From the NCBI RefSeq assembly GCF_023571765.1, contig NZ_JAMJXC010000003.1, positions 419,405-483,404 on the forward strand: a stretch of DNA of 64,000 nt, written 5' to 3'. Below are positions 18,385 to 27,545 of this stretch, piece by piece. The notes under the pieces were generated by a model that saw only the letters and a list, made by a program, of their open reading frames with translations, was not told where the DNA came from and searched no databases. The position numbers and the translations under genes were made by a program. Positions within the stretch are counted from its first letter, which is position 1, and each line of letters begins with the position of its first letter. This stretch comes from Xanthobacter aminoxidans (lineage in GTDB: Bacteria > Pseudomonadota > Alphaproteobacteria > Rhizobiales > Xanthobacteraceae).

Positions 18385-19320
18385 TCAGGCCAGCATTTTG
18401 GCGATGGTCACCACCAGCGGCAGCGTGATGGCGGCGCCGATGATCTGGATGGTCAGGATCTCCGCAAGGAGCGGCGCGTCTCCGCCCATCTGCCGCGCCA
18501 GCACATAGCCGTTGGGCGCGGACGGCACGGCGGCGGTGATTGCCACCACCACAAGCTCCGTGCCGCTCAGCCCGAACGCCAGCGCCAGGGCGATCGCGAT
18601 GGCCGGCTTCACCAGCAGCTTCAGTGCGAGGCTGGCGAACACGATGGCGCGCGGCCGCTTCAGCCGGTCCAGGATCAGGCCGCCGCCGACCACCAGAAGC
18701 CCCAGCGCCAGCGAGGCCTTGCCGAGGATATCGCCGAACTCCACCAGGACGGGCGGCACCGGGACGTGCGTGACATTGAGCAGGGCACCCGCCGAGCAGG
18801 CCCAGATGTAGGGATTGCGCGCCAACTGCTCGGCCACATAAGCGAAGGTGGGCGGATGGCGGCCGGAGAAGGAGGCGAGCACCAGCACGGCGATGATGTT
18901 CACCACCGGGATCATCGCCACCAGCGCCAGCGCGGCGATGGTGATTCCCGCCGCGCCGTAGAGGCCGCCTGCCACCGCCAGCACGATGTACGTGTTCCAG
19001 CGCACCGCCCCCTGGAACAGGGAGGTGAAGCCCGGGCCGTCCGCCGCCAGCGCTGCGATCAGCGGCTTGTGCAGGAGAACGATCAGGCCCGAGAGGATCA
19101 CGACGGTCCCGATGAGCGCGCCGGCAACCGCCACGACGTTCACGGTGCTGAGGTCCGCCTTCACCGCGGAGACCACCAGAAGCGCCGGGAACAGCACGAA
19201 ATAGGTCAGCTTCTCCAGCGCCGCCCAATGGGCCGCATCCTTCAGGAGGATGCGTCGCAGCACGGCGCCGAGGGCGATGACGAGGAAGACCGGCACGAGG
19301 GCCGTGAAGATGAGGCTCAT
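18385..19320 (-). CDS. AEC family transporter (auxin efflux carrier-like)
   Basis: 311-residue inner-membrane protein with about ten hydrophobic helices in two inverted halves, typical of the AEC/BART superfamily. The opening LVPVFLVIALGAVLRR, the PNGYVLARQMGGDAPLLAEI segment near the C-terminus and the length fit. Bacterial members export small organic acids such as malate or malonate; the substrate here is not readable. The start ATG 19320 is the only suitable one before helix 1. Confidence 0.88.
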   Translation of the reverse strand: MSLIFTALVPVFLVIALGAVLRRILLKDAAHWAALEKLTYFVLFPALLVVSAVKADLSTVNVVAVAGALIGTVVILSGLIVLLHKPLIAALAADGPGFTSLFQGAVRWNTYIVLAVAGGLYGAAGITIAALALVAMIPVVNIIAVLVLASFSGRHPPTFAYVAEQLARNPYIWACSAGALLNVTHVPVPPVLVEFGDILGKASLALGLLVVGGGLILDRLKRPRAIVFASLALKLLVKPAIAIALALAFGLSGTELVVVAITAAVPSAPNGYVLARQMGGDAPLLAEILTIQIIGAAITLPLVVTIAKMLA

Positions 19321-19498
19321 GGGGCAGACGCTTACCGTGCCGGCCGTTCGGCGGCAGGCAATTACTCCTACACGGCGGTGCGAATTCGCCGCGCGCCCGC
19401 TTTAGGCCCGGAGCCGGGATAAGAAAAGCGCCATTGTCCCGAAATGGGGCCGGGTCGGCGGCGGGCGGAGAACCTGCCGGGAACGGGAGGGGGCCGAA

Positions 19499-20017
19499 TC
19501 AATCTTCGAAGTCGGTTCCCGCCTCGTTCTGTGCGAGGCGGTCGAGGAAGCCGAGCGCCCCGTCGAGGATGAAGGCCGCCGCGTGCTGGTCCACCACCTC
19601 GGCCCGTCGCGACCGGCTCATGTCCGCCGAGATCAGCGCCCGCTCGACCGCGACGGTGGACAGCCGCTCGTCCCACAGGGCGATGGGCCGCCCCGCCAGC
19701 CGGGCGAAATTGCGGGCGAAGGCCCGGCTCGCCTGCGCGCGGGGACCTTCGGTGCCGTCCATGTTGAGCGGCAGTCCCAGCACGAAGGCCACCGCCCGCC
19801 GCTCGTCCGCCAATGCCACCAGACGCAGGGCCTCGGCGGTGAACTTGGTGCGCTTCACAGTCTCGATCACGGTGGCAATGCGGCGGTCCGGGTCGGAGCC
19901 CGCGACGCCGATGGTCTTGGTGCCGAGATCAAGTCCGATCAGCGCCCCGCGCGGCGGCAGAAGAGCGGCGATGTCCGCGAGCGGACCAACGGGGGCGGGG
20001 AGGGGGGCGTCTACCAT
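19499..20017 (-). CDS. ruvX: Holliday junction resolvase-like protein RuvX (YqgF)
   Basis: 172-residue RNase H-fold nuclease family protein, implicated in pre-16S rRNA 5' end maturation and formerly in Holliday junction resolution. Conserved acidic motifs are GLDLGTKTIGVAGSD, VLGLPLNMDGTEG, DERLSTVAVERAL and VVDQHAAAFILDG. The start ATG 20017 (MVDAPLP) was preferred over further upstream starts, which would add non-conserved sequence overlapping the parD promoter. Divergent from parDE. Confidence 0.92.
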   Translation of the reverse strand: MVDAPLPAPVGPLADIAALLPPRGALIGLDLGTKTIGVAGSDPDRRIATVIETVKRTKFTAEALRLVALADERRAVAFVLGLPLNMDGTEGPRAQASRAFARNFARLAGRPIALWDERLSTVAVERALISADMSRSRRAEVVDQHAAAFILDGALGFLDRLAQNEAGTDFED

Positions 20018-20061
20018 AAGCGAGGGGTAGAGGATTTGCGGAGCGGAGCAAGGGGGTAGCC

Positions 20062-20086
20062 TACCAACCTGTACCAATCCTTGGTA
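20062..20086 (+). promoter_or_regulatory. Candidate ParD operator upstream of parDE
   Basis: TACCAA-TCC-TTGGTA is a perfect inverted repeat at 20072-20086, with an extra direct TACCAA copy at 20062-20067, 23 to 47 bases before the parD start. Antitoxins of the ParD/CopG class repress their own operon through such short palindromes. A ribosome binding site (AGAGGAG) follows at about 20096. Confidence 0.55.
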
Positions 20087-20108
20087 TTCTTCGAAGAGGA
20101 GCTGACCC

Positions 20109-20351
20109 ATGTCGCGCAACACGTCCGTTTCCCTCGGCGACCATTTCGCCAGTTTCGTCGATCGCCAGGTGGAGGCGGGACGCTATAGTTCGGCCAGCGA
20201 AGTGGTGCGCGCCGGCCTGCGGCTGCTGGAGGAGCATGAGGCGCGACTCGATGCGCTCCGGTCGGCTCTGGCCGAGGGCGAGGCGAGCGGGCCGGGTGAG
20301 CCCTTCGATGTCGAATCTTTCCTCGCCGAGAAGCGGTCCGGCGCGGCCTGA
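20109..20351 (+). CDS. parD: ParD-like antitoxin (ribbon-helix-helix)
   Basis: 80-residue antitoxin. The N-terminal half has the ribbon-helix-helix pattern of ParD/CopG proteins ([39 protein letters not shown]); the acidic C-terminal half ([16 protein letters not shown]) would wrap around the toxin. It precedes the parE gene by 6 bases. It would neutralise ParE and repress the operon through the palindrome upstream. Confidence 0.92.
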   Translation: MSRNTSVSLGDHFASFVDRQVEAGRYSSASEVVRAGLRLLEEHEARLDALRSALAEGEASGPGEPFDVESFLAEKRSGAA

Positions 20352-20357
20352 CCGCAT

Positions 20358-20657
20358 ATGGCGCGCCTTCTCCTGATCCTTACGCCCAAGGCGCGGCAGG
20401 ATCTCGATTCCATCTGGACGTTCTCGCAAGACCGCTGGGGCGCGGCGCAGGCTGAAACCTACGTGAGGCTGATCGCCGGCGCCCTCGATTGCCTCGCCCG
20501 AGGAACCATCGTCGGCCGTGATGCAAGCGCGGTGAAGGCCGGTTATCTGCGCCACGCCGTCGGATCGCACGTGGTCTTTTTCCGGCTCGCAGGCAAAGAA
20601 ACGCTAGAGGTCGTCCGAATTCTGCACCAACGGATGGACCTGCCACGCCACCTCTGA
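20358..20657 (+). CDS. parE: ParE-like toxin (RelE/ParE superfamily)
   Basis: 99-residue toxin of the ParE family. It opens with the typical [21 protein letters not shown] helix pair and closes with the beta-strand segment [26 protein letters not shown]. ParE toxins poison DNA gyrase. It is intact and follows parD by 6 bases, so this is a complete type II module placed between ruvX and gatC. Confidence 0.92.
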   Translation: MARLLLILTPKARQDLDSIWTFSQDRWGAAQAETYVRLIAGALDCLARGTIVGRDASAVKAGYLRHAVGSHVVFFRLAGKETLEVVRILHQRMDLPRHL

Positions 20658-20737
20658 CGGGCCGCCCCCCGCGCCCAAACCCTTCCACCGCGGCATACCC
20701 CTTGCTATAGCGGCAGGCAGCTTTTGGGAGCCTACTC

Positions 20738-21025
20738 ATGTCCGTCGATCAGGCGACAGTCCGCCGGGTGGCCCATCTCGCACGCATCGCCGTGCGGGAG
20801 GAGGAACTCGGCCATCTTCAGAACGAGCTCAACGCCATTCTCGATTTCGTCGAGCAACTGGCGGATCTCGATGTCTCCGGGGTCGAGCCGCTGACCAGCG
20901 TTGTCCCGATGGAGCTGCCCATGCGGGAAGACGCCGTGACCGATGGGAACTGCCCGGAGAAGGTGCTCGCCAATGCCCCCGATGCCGAGGGTGGCTTCTT
21001 TACCGTGCCGAAGGTGGTGGAATGA
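20738..21025 (+). CDS. gatC: Asp/Glu-tRNA(Asn/Gln) amidotransferase subunit C
   Basis: 95-residue subunit that stabilises the GatA-GatB interface in the transamidation of misacylated tRNA. The pattern [17 protein letters not shown] and [15 protein letters not shown] is diagnostic. Its stop overlaps the gatA start (ATGA), so translation is coupled. The B subunit is not adjacent; it lies beyond a glycosyltransferase gene. Confidence 0.96.
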   Translation: MSVDQATVRRVAHLARIAVREEELGHLQNELNAILDFVEQLADLDVSGVEPLTSVVPMELPMREDAVTDGNCPEKVLANAPDAEGGFFTVPKVVE

Positions 21026-22506
21026 CCAAGCTCACCAAGCTCACCCTCACCCAGGCGCGCGAGGGGCTTGCCCAGGGCGAGTTCACCTCCGTCGAGCTCA
21101 CCGAGGCCTATCTGAAGGCCATGGAAGAGGCGCGCCCGCTCAACGCCTATGTGCTTGAGACGCCGGAGATCGCCCTTGAGATGGCGAAGGAGAGCGACAA
21201 GCGCATCGCTTCCGGCGACACCGGGCATCTGGAGGGCATCCCCCTCGGCATCAAGGACATGTTCGCCACCGAGGGCGTGCGCACCACGGCCTGCTCGAAG
21301 ATCCTCGAAAATTTCGTGCCGCAGTACGAATCCACCGTCACCTCCCACCTGTGGCGGGACGGGGCGGTGATGCTCGGCAAGCTGAACAACGACGAGTTCG
21401 CCATGGGCTCGTCCAACGAGACCTCGGCCTTCGGTCCTGTCGTGTCACCCTGGCAGCGCGACGGCGACACGACCCCCATCGTGCCCGGCGGCTCGTCCGG
21501 TGGCTCGGCGGCGGCGGTGGCGGCCTTCCTGTGCGCCGGCGCGACGGGCACCGATACCGGCGGCTCCATCCGCCAGCCGGCGGCCTTCACCGGCACGGTC
21601 GGCATCAAGCCCACCTATGGCCGCTGCTCGCGCTGGGGCATCGTCGCCTTCGCCTCGTCCCTCGATCAGGCCGGCCCCTTCGCCCGCACGGTGAACGATG
21701 CGGCGATCCTGCTGCGCTCCATGGCCGGCTACGACCCGAAGGATTCCACCTGCGTCAACCGGCCGGTGCCGGACTATGAGGAGGCGGTCGGCGCCTCCAT
21801 CAAGGGCAAGAAGATCGGCATTCCGCGCGAATACCGCATGGACGGCATGGCCGACGAGATCGACACCCTCTGGCGCGAGGGCGCCAAGTGGCTGGAAGAG
21901 GCCGGCGCCGAGATCGTCGACATCTCCCTGCCCCATACCCAGTACGCTTTGCCGGCCTATTACATCGTGGCGCCTGCGGAAGCCTCGTCCAACCTCGCCC
22001 GCTATGACGGCGTGCGCTACGGCGCCCGCGTGCCGGGCAAGGACGTGGTGGAGATGTATGAGAACACCCGCGCCGCCGGCTTCGGCCCCGAGGTGCGCCG
22101 GCGCATCATGATCGGCACCTACGTGCTCTCCGCCGGCTATTACGATGCCTATTACCTGCGCGCCCAGAAGGTCCGCAGCCTCATCAAGCGGGACTTCGAC
22201 CTCGCCTTCGCGCAGGGCGTTGACGCCGTGCTGACCCCGGCGACCCCGTCGCCCGCCTTCGGCATCGGCGAGAAGCTGAAGGCCGATCCGGTGGAGATGT
22301 ATCTCAACGACGTCTTCACGGTGACGGTGAACATGGCCGGCCTGCCGGGCATCTCCGTCCCCGCCGGTCTTTCGGCCGACGGCCTGCCGCTGGGCCTCCA
22401 GCTCATCGGCCGCCCGTTCGAGGAGGAGACGCTGTTCTCCCTCGCCGAGGTGATCGAGGAAGCGGCAGGCCGTTTCCCGGTCGAAGATCTGTGGTGGAAG
22501 TCCTGA
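21022..22506 (+). CDS. gatA: Asp/Glu-tRNA(Asn/Gln) amidotransferase subunit A
   Basis: 494-residue amidase that releases ammonia from glutamine for GatB. The amidase signature with the Ser-cisSer-Lys triad is present: IKDMF (Lys near 78) and [36 protein letters not shown] cut here into its two visible parts (the GGSSGGS loop and the GTDTGGSIR strand). C-terminal [24 protein letters not shown] is also typical. Coupled to gatC by a four-base overlap. Confidence 0.97.
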   Translation: MTKLTKLTLTQAREGLAQGEFTSVELTEAYLKAMEEARPLNAYVLETPEIALEMAKESDKRIASGDTGHLEGIPLGIKDMFATEGVRTTACSKILENFVPQYESTVTSHLWRDGAVMLGKLNNDEFAMGSSNETSAFGPVVSPWQRDGDTTPIVPGGSSGGSAAAVAAFLCAGATGTDTGGSIRQPAAFTGTVGIKPTYGRCSRWGIVAFASSLDQAGPFARTVNDAAILLRSMAGYDPKDSTCVNRPVPDYEEAVGASIKGKKIGIPREYRMDGMADEIDTLWREGAKWLEEAGAEIVDISLPHTQYALPAYYIVAPAEASSNLARYDGVRYGARVPGKDVVEMYENTRAAGFGPEVRRRIMIGTYVLSAGYYDAYYLRAQKVRSLIKRDFDLAFAQGVDAVLTPATPSPAFGIGEKLKADPVEMYLNDVFTVTVNMAGLPGISVPAGLSADGLPLGLQLIGRPFEEETLFSLAEVIEEAAGRFPVEDLWWKS

Positions 22507-22524
22507 GAGACACCCTCCGGCGCT

Positions 22525-22553
22525 GCGAAACCCCGGCCTTGCCCGGGTTTCGC
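22525..22553 (+). terminator. Hairpin after gatA
   Basis: GCGAAACCC and GGGTTTCGC pair perfectly around an 11-base loop that can itself extend the stem. It lies 19 bases after the gatA stop. There is no strong T-tract, so termination efficiency is uncertain; it may act for both gatA and the convergent glycosyltransferase gene. Confidence 0.5.
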
Positions 22554-22638
22554 GGTCCGAACGGGTTCCAGGCCGGCAAGCCGGCGCCATTGGGGGGCAT
22601 CATCAAGCTCTGAGGCCAAGCCCCCGGCAATCGCGCCC

Positions 22639-23700
22639 TCAATAGTACCCGAGCGGCGCCTTCGGCACGTCCTGGGCATGACGCAGGGCGGTGAGCCGCT
22701 TGAGCAGCGACTTCTGGCGTCGGGAAAACAGCGCGATCAGGCGTGACCGGAAGGTGGCGCCCACCTGCCGCAGCTCGCGGTTCTCGTCCAGGGCCGCCTT
22801 GAAGGCGTGGACGAGATCGTCCGTCGCCGACAGCACGCGACGATAGGGAAAGATACGGGCCAGCTCGGGATAGCGCACTTCGCCCCGGCGCTCGACGAAC
22901 GGCTGGAGCCGCGCATGGTGTCCGCCGCGATCCGGGCCGAGAACCTCCGCCAGCCGGTCCAGCGCGCGCACCCGGATGTCCGATTCCTCCTTGAGGATGC
23001 CCACCCCTGCCAAGATCCGGTCCGGAGCGCCTTCCGAGAAGTCGGTCCGGGCGGTCCAGCGCAGATAGCCGGCGATTCCCTTGCTCACCAGTTGCGCCTC
23101 CGACCGGGCCGGGAAATGGGCGAGCTGGACGTTGGGCAGCATCATGGACGGCAGCGTGACGTCCCACTTGGTTGCCCGGTGGTTCCCGTCGATGATGGCA
23201 AAGCCCCGCTCGCAGGCGAGGGGGCCGGGGACCACCACCTTGAAGATGTAGGGGTCGTGCACCGCCACGTGGCGCAGCCGGGTCAGCGGGCAGGGCTCGT
23301 CCGGGTCGTCCTCTTCGGTCATGAGATAATGACGCGGGTTCAGCCCGCCGAGGCGATATCCGCCGATGGCGGCGAGGTCCGTCTCCAGGGCCGCGCGATC
23401 CTCCGCGACGATGAATTCATCGCCATCCAGAGGAAAGATGAAATCCCACGATGAAGCGTTCATGGCGTGCGTGATCAGGGCCGTAGTGCGCTCGCCCTGA
23501 TGATAAGCCGCCAGTGATTTCTCAGAAGTCACCGATATGGGAAGACCTTCCTCGACGAGAATTTCGAGGATGCGAGTTGTCTGGTCGGTACTGCCATCAT
23601 CTACAATGTAAAGATGATCTAAGAAAAATAGATTATGGCGTACCCACGCTTCGATTATGTCCGCTTCATCGCGGACGATGGAGACCCCCGCCAGCCTCAT
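22639..23700 (-). CDS. Glycosyltransferase family 2-like protein
   Basis: 353-residue protein with a GT-A fold of the Glyco_tranf_2_4 type: N-terminal SIVRDEADIIEAWVRHNLF and YIVDDGSTDQTTRIL, then the DxD-like FPLDGDEFIV near residue 110. The C-terminal third is basic and has no recognised domain. Such enzymes add sugars to cell-surface polymers or proteins; the acceptor is unknown. It is inserted, on the opposite strand, between gatA and gatB. Start ATG 23700 (MRLAGVS), at the beginning of the fold. Confidence 0.82.
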   Translation of the reverse strand: MRLAGVSIVRDEADIIEAWVRHNLFFLDHLYIVDDGSTDQTTRILEILVEEGLPISVTSEKSLAAYHQGERTTALITHAMNASSWDFIFPLDGDEFIVAEDRAALETDLAAIGGYRLGGLNPRHYLMTEEDDPDEPCPLTRLRHVAVHDPYIFKVVVPGPLACERGFAIIDGNHRATKWDVTLPSMMLPNVQLAHFPARSEAQLVSKGIAGYLRWTARTDFSEGAPDRILAGVGILKEESDIRVRALDRLAEVLGPDRGGHHARLQPFVERRGEVRYPELARIFPYRRVLSATDDLVHAFKAALDENRELRQVGATFRSRLIALFSRRQKSLLKRLTALRHAQDVPKAPLGYY

Positions 23701-23958
23701 CAGCCCTACTCCTACTAGCCCCCGGTGCACAATCTAAAGGCGGGCTGAGCAGAATTTGGGTACGGCGGTAGCGGGACCGCGGCGGTTTTGCGGGCGAAAT
23801 GAGGCGCAGATAACTTGGTGTAACAAAGTGTTTCGAGACGTTGCGGCATCGCATGGCCGTTGCCTGCAATGTCGCCTAGGGGTACGACACGGCCAGATGG
23901 CGGCGCTGCCGCAAGGACCAGACAGTGCGGACCATCCGCGCACGACGATAGGACGACC

Positions 23959-25449
23959 ATGACCCTTCACACCCGGCCCGCGGAGGCCAAGAAGCTGATT
24001 TCCGGCGCCACCGGTGATTGGGAGGTGGTGATCGGCATGGAGGTGCACGCCCAGGTCGCTTCCAATGCCAAGCTGTTCTCCGGCGCCTCCACCGCCTTCG
24101 GTGGCGAGCCCAACGACCACGTGTCGCTGGTGGATGCGGCCATGCCCGGCATGCTGCCCGTCATCAACAAGGAGTGCGTCGCGCAGGCGGTGCGCACCGG
24201 GCTCGGCCTGAAGGCGGAGATCAACCTGCATTCGGTGTTCGACCGGAAGAACTATTTCTACCCGGACCTGCCGCAGGGCTACCAGATCAGCCAGTTCAAG
24301 CAGCCCGTGGTGGGCGAGGGCGAGGTGATCGTCGATCTGCTGGACGGCGAGAGCTTCACCGTGGGCATCGAGCGCCTGCATCTGGAGCAGGACGCCGGCA
24401 AGTCCATCCACGACCTGTCGCCGACCCTCTCCTTCGTGGACCTCAACCGCTCCGGCGTGGCGCTGATGGAGATCGTCTCCCGCCCCGACCTGCGCTCGGC
24501 GGATGAGGCGAAGGCCTATGTGACCAAGCTGCGCACCATCCTGCGCTATCTCGGCACCTGCGACGGCGACATGGAAAAGGGCAACCTGCGCGCCGACGTG
24601 AACGTCTCCGTGCGCCGGCCCGGTGAGCCGCTCGGCACGCGCTGCGAGATCAAGAACGTCAATTCCATCCGCTTCATCGGCCAGGCCATCGAGGTGGAGG
24701 CGCGGCGCCAGATCGAGATCCTCGAGGACGGCGGCAAGATCGATCAGGAAACGCGCCTGTTCGACCCGAACAAGGGCGAAACGCGGTCCATGCGCTCCAA
24801 GGAAGAGGCGCACGACTACCGCTATTTCCCCGACCCGGACCTCCTGCCCCTCGACATCAAGCCCGAGTGGGTGGAGGAGCTGAAAGAGAATCTTCCCGAG
24901 CTGCCGGACGAGAAGAAGGCCCGTTTCATCGCCGAATACGGCCTCTCGCCCTACGACGCCGGCGTGCTGGTGGCCGAGCGCGAGACCGCCGACTATTTCG
25001 AGCAGGTGGTGGAAGGCGGCGGCGCCAAGCGCGACGGCAAGGCAGCGGCCAATTTCGTCATCAACGAGCTGTTCGGCCGGCTGAACAAGGAGGGGAAGGA
25101 CATCACCTCCTCGCCCGTCACGCCCCAGCAGATCGGCGCCATCCTCGACCTGATCGGGGAGGGCACCATCTCCTCCAAGATCGCCAAGGATTTGTTCGAG
25201 ATCATCTTCACCGAGGGCGGCGACCCGCGCGTGGTGGTGGAAGCCCGCGGCATGAAGCAGGTGACGGACACCGGCGCCATCGAGAAGGTGGTGGACGAGA
25301 TCATCGCCGCGAACCCGGACAAGGTGGCCCAGGTGCAGGCCAAACCCACCATGCTCGGCTGGTTCGTCGGCCAGGCCATGAAGGCCTCCGGCGGCAAGGC
25401 GAACCCGCAGGCGCTGAACGATATCCTGAAGGCGAAGCTCGGGATCTGA
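23959..25449 (+). CDS. gatB: Asp/Glu-tRNA(Asn/Gln) amidotransferase subunit B
   Basis: 496-residue subunit that phosphorylates and transamidates the misacylated tRNA. Motifs: [58 protein letters not shown] and the C-terminal YqeY-like helical tail ending in [11 protein letters not shown]. Start at ATG 23959, at the start of similarity. It has its own upstream region of about 250 bases shared divergently with the glycosyltransferase gene. Confidence 0.97.
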   Translation: MTLHTRPAEAKKLISGATGDWEVVIGMEVHAQVASNAKLFSGASTAFGGEPNDHVSLVDAAMPGMLPVINKECVAQAVRTGLGLKAEINLHSVFDRKNYFYPDLPQGYQISQFKQPVVGEGEVIVDLLDGESFTVGIERLHLEQDAGKSIHDLSPTLSFVDLNRSGVALMEIVSRPDLRSADEAKAYVTKLRTILRYLGTCDGDMEKGNLRADVNVSVRRPGEPLGTRCEIKNVNSIRFIGQAIEVEARRQIEILEDGGKIDQETRLFDPNKGETRSMRSKEEAHDYRYFPDPDLLPLDIKPEWVEELKENLPELPDEKKARFIAEYGLSPYDAGVLVAERETADYFEQVVEGGGAKRDGKAAANFVINELFGRLNKEGKDITSSPVTPQQIGAILDLIGEGTISSKIAKDLFEIIFTEGGDPRVVVEARGMKQVTDTGAIEKVVDEIIAANPDKVAQVQAKPTMLGWFVGQAMKASGGKANPQALNDILKAKLGI

Positions 25450-25500
25450 GGGCGTGCTCTCTCTGAGGGGTGCGCGGTAGTTGCCGCCGCGCCGCTCGCA

Positions 25501-25624
25501 CTCCCTCTCCCCTTGCGGGAGAGGGTTGGGGTGAGGGGTGTCTCGCCCTTTCCCCCAGCAGCTGGAAGGCGGCACCACCTCTCCCCCTCACCCCCAGCCC
25601 CTCTCCCGCAAGGGGAGAGGGGAG
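25501..25624. repeat. Pair of inverted GCAA/TTGC palindromic repeats between gatB and lipB
   Basis: Two copies of a palindromic unit lie in opposite orientation in the 189-base spacer between the convergent gatB and lipB genes. The left copy (25501-25539) is CTCCCTCTCCCCTTGCGGGA continuing into a GAGGG and GTGAGGGG tail; the right copy (25580-25624) is its near reverse complement with a GCAA centre. Each copy folds alone (CTCTCCC/GGGAGAG) and the two together could form one long hairpin that ends transcription from both sides. A third copy of the core is at 41337-41364. Confidence 0.75.
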
Positions 25625-25638
25625 TCATCAGCTCCCCC

Positions 25639-26367
25639 TCAGACGAGCGGTTCGCCCACGAGCGTCTTCCCGAATACCTCCTCGAACGCCACCCGCATCA
25701 CCGCATCCACCTCGGCCATCGTCACCGGCAGGCCGAGGTCGGCGAGGCTGGTGACGCCGTGCTCGCGCACGCCGCAGGGGACGATGCCGCCGAAGTGGCT
25801 AAGGTCCGGCTCCACGTTCAGCGAGATGCCGTGGAACGTCACCCAGCGGCGCACGCGGATGCCGATGGCGGCGATCTTGTCCTCCCCGCCGCCCTTCCGC
25901 CTGACCCACACCCCCACCCGGTCCTCCCGCCGCTCGCCGGTGACGTTGAAGGCCGAGAGCGTGCCGATGATCCATGCTTCCAGGGCGCTCACATAACGCC
26001 GCACGTCCGCCGAGCGGCGCTTGAGGTCGAGCATCACATAGGCCACCCGCTGGCCGGGGCCGTGATAGGTGAACTGGCCGCCCCGGCCCGTCTCGTAGAC
26101 CGGGAATCGCGCGTCCACGAGGTCTTCCGGCCGCGCGCTGGTGCCGGCGGTATAGAGCGGGGGATGCTCCAGCAGCCACACGCACTCCGCCGCCGTGCCC
26201 TCGGCGATGGCGGCCGCGCGTGCCTCCATCGCCGCGAGGGCCTCCGGATAGGGCACGAGAGCGTCGCTCACCACCCACTCCACCGGGGGAGCGGAAGAAT
26301 CGAGCGGGCGGAAGTCGGTTTCCAGGCTGGCGCGGGTAATGGCGGGGGTGGGGGCGCTGGCGTTCAT
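25639..26367 (-). CDS. lipB: Octanoyltransferase LipB
   Basis: 242-residue transferase that moves octanoate from acyl carrier protein to lipoyl domains. The family signature [20 protein letters not shown], the catalytic lysine region ([17 protein letters not shown]) and the catalytic cysteine ([13 protein letters not shown]) are all present. Start ATG 26367 (MNASAPTP); the frame is open upstream but without similarity. Convergent with gatB across the palindromic repeat pair. Confidence 0.96.
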   Translation of the reverse strand: MNASAPTPAITRASLETDFRPLDSSAPPVEWVVSDALVPYPEALAAMEARAAAIAEGTAAECVWLLEHPPLYTAGTSARPEDLVDARFPVYETGRGGQFTYHGPGQRVAYVMLDLKRRSADVRRYVSALEAWIIGTLSAFNVTGERREDRVGVWVRRKGGGEDKIAAIGIRVRRWVTFHGISLNVEPDLSHFGGIVPCGVREHGVTSLADLGLPVTMAEVDAVMRVAFEEVFGKTLVGEPLV

Positions 26368-26570
26368 GCGAACTGCTTTAATCCATCCGCACGGTGGGTC
26401 CAGCCCCCGCCGTCTCAGGGTTCGCGGAACCGTCATCCACAGGCCGCAGCACGAGCGGCGCGTTACCTTTGCCGGGCACTTGTGGCGGCACATTCGATCT
26501 GTTAGACGATGGCCCCCGGCCGGAAGCGGTCCTCTCCCGAGGAACCTTGAGGCCGGTGCCATCCCTGACT

Positions 26571-26655
26571 GCGGTCGTGGCGGAATTGGTAGACGCGCTA
26601 GCTTGAGGTGCTAGTGGGGAGACCCGTGGAGGTTCGAGTCCTCTCGTCCGCACCA
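26571..26655 (+). tRNA. tRNA-Leu (anticodon GAG)
   Basis: 85 nucleotides including an encoded CCA. The anticodon stem CTAGC/GCTAG encloses TTGAGGT, giving anticodon GAG. A long variable arm (class II) and a GGTTCGAGTC T-arm fit leucine. The acceptor stem pairs GCGGTCG with CGTCCGC but has one T-T mismatch at the fifth pair (26575 with 26647). A TTCG-loop terminator follows at 26705. Confidence 0.95.
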
Positions 26656-26704
26656 GTGGATTGGTGAGCATCCGGCGCCCCAGGCGTGCGGATCGCGCGA
26701 AATC

Positions 26705-26728
26705 GGCGGCCTTCGGGCCGCCTTTTTC
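26705..26728 (+). terminator. Rho-independent terminator after tRNA-Leu
   Basis: GGCGGCC-TTCG-GGCCGCC (26705-26722) followed at once by TTTTTCG, a canonical terminator about 50 bases beyond the tRNA. Confidence 0.92.
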
Positions 26729-26763
26729 GTTTCAGGGCTAGGAATGGGCCCTCCGGCGTCCCC

Positions 26764-27531
26764 TCAGGCCTTCGGCACCATGTGCACGATGCTGTAGCCG
26801 TTCCGCTTCAAGGCCTTGAGGAAGGCGGGAATCATCGCTGCGGTATAGGGCTTGGTGTCGTGGAACAGCACAATGCCGCCGCCGGCCGCATCGAGCCGCT
26901 TCATCACCAGATCCAGCTCGGCCTCCGGCGTCATGACGTTCCAGTCGCTGGCCCACAGGTCCGCGCCGAACACGGCGATGCCCTTCGTCTCCAGATAGGC
27001 CAGCAGCTGCGGCGTCGAGGCGAACCCCGGGAATCGGAAGAAGGGCACGCGGGGCGCCGCCCCGGCGGCGCCGTAGGCAGCGGTGTCGTCGGCGGCGATG
27101 CCGCGCTCGATCTCCTTCACCGCCGCGTCGAAGGGGATCTTCGCCAGGGTCGCGGCGGGATGGGTCATGGTGTGGTGGGCGACGGTGTGGCCCTCCGCCA
27201 GTTCCCGCTTCACCAGTTGCGGTCGGGCGCGGGCATTCTCGCCGATGAGGAAGAAGGTGGCGCGCACGCACTCCGCCTTCAGCGCATCGAGCACGGCGGC
27301 TGTGGTGGTCGGCCATGGCCCGTCGTCGAAGGTGAGCACGACCTCCTTGGGCGCCAGCGGCAAGGTATCCGGGAAGGACTTCTTGCCGACGCGCAGGCCC
27401 TTGGGGTCGATTTCCATCACCCGCGCCGTCCCCAGCGCCTCCGGCCCGCAGGCGAGGGCAGGGCCGGGCGCGCAGAGGAGGAGCGCGGCCACGGCCAGAA
27501 GAAGGCGCCGTGCGTGGGGCGGCTGCTTCAT
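26764..27531 (-). CDS. Secreted polysaccharide deacetylase family protein
   Basis: 255-residue protein with an N-terminal signal peptide (LLLAVAALLLCAPGPALA) and a NodB-type carbohydrate esterase 4 domain. Motif 1 is LTFDDGPWP (catalytic Asp and metal Asp), motif 2 HTVAHHTMTHP (metal His pair), motif 3 FFRFPGFASTP, and the C-terminal IVLFHDTKPYT. These enzymes deacetylate peptidoglycan, chitin-like or other amino-sugar polymers in the periplasm. Start ATG 27531, before the signal peptide. It lies 14 bases downstream of aroC and may be co-transcribed. Confidence 0.9.
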   Translation of the reverse strand: MKQPPHARRLLLAVAALLLCAPGPALACGPEALGTARVMEIDPKGLRVGKKSFPDTLPLAPKEVVLTFDDGPWPTTTAAVLDALKAECVRATFFLIGENARARPQLVKRELAEGHTVAHHTMTHPAATLAKIPFDAAVKEIERGIAADDTAAYGAAGAAPRVPFFRFPGFASTPQLLAYLETKGIAVFGADLWASDWNVMTPEAELDLVMKRLDAAGGGIVLFHDTKPYTAAMIPAFLKALKRNGYSIVHMVPKA

Positions 27532-27545
27532 TCCCGCCTCCCGCG

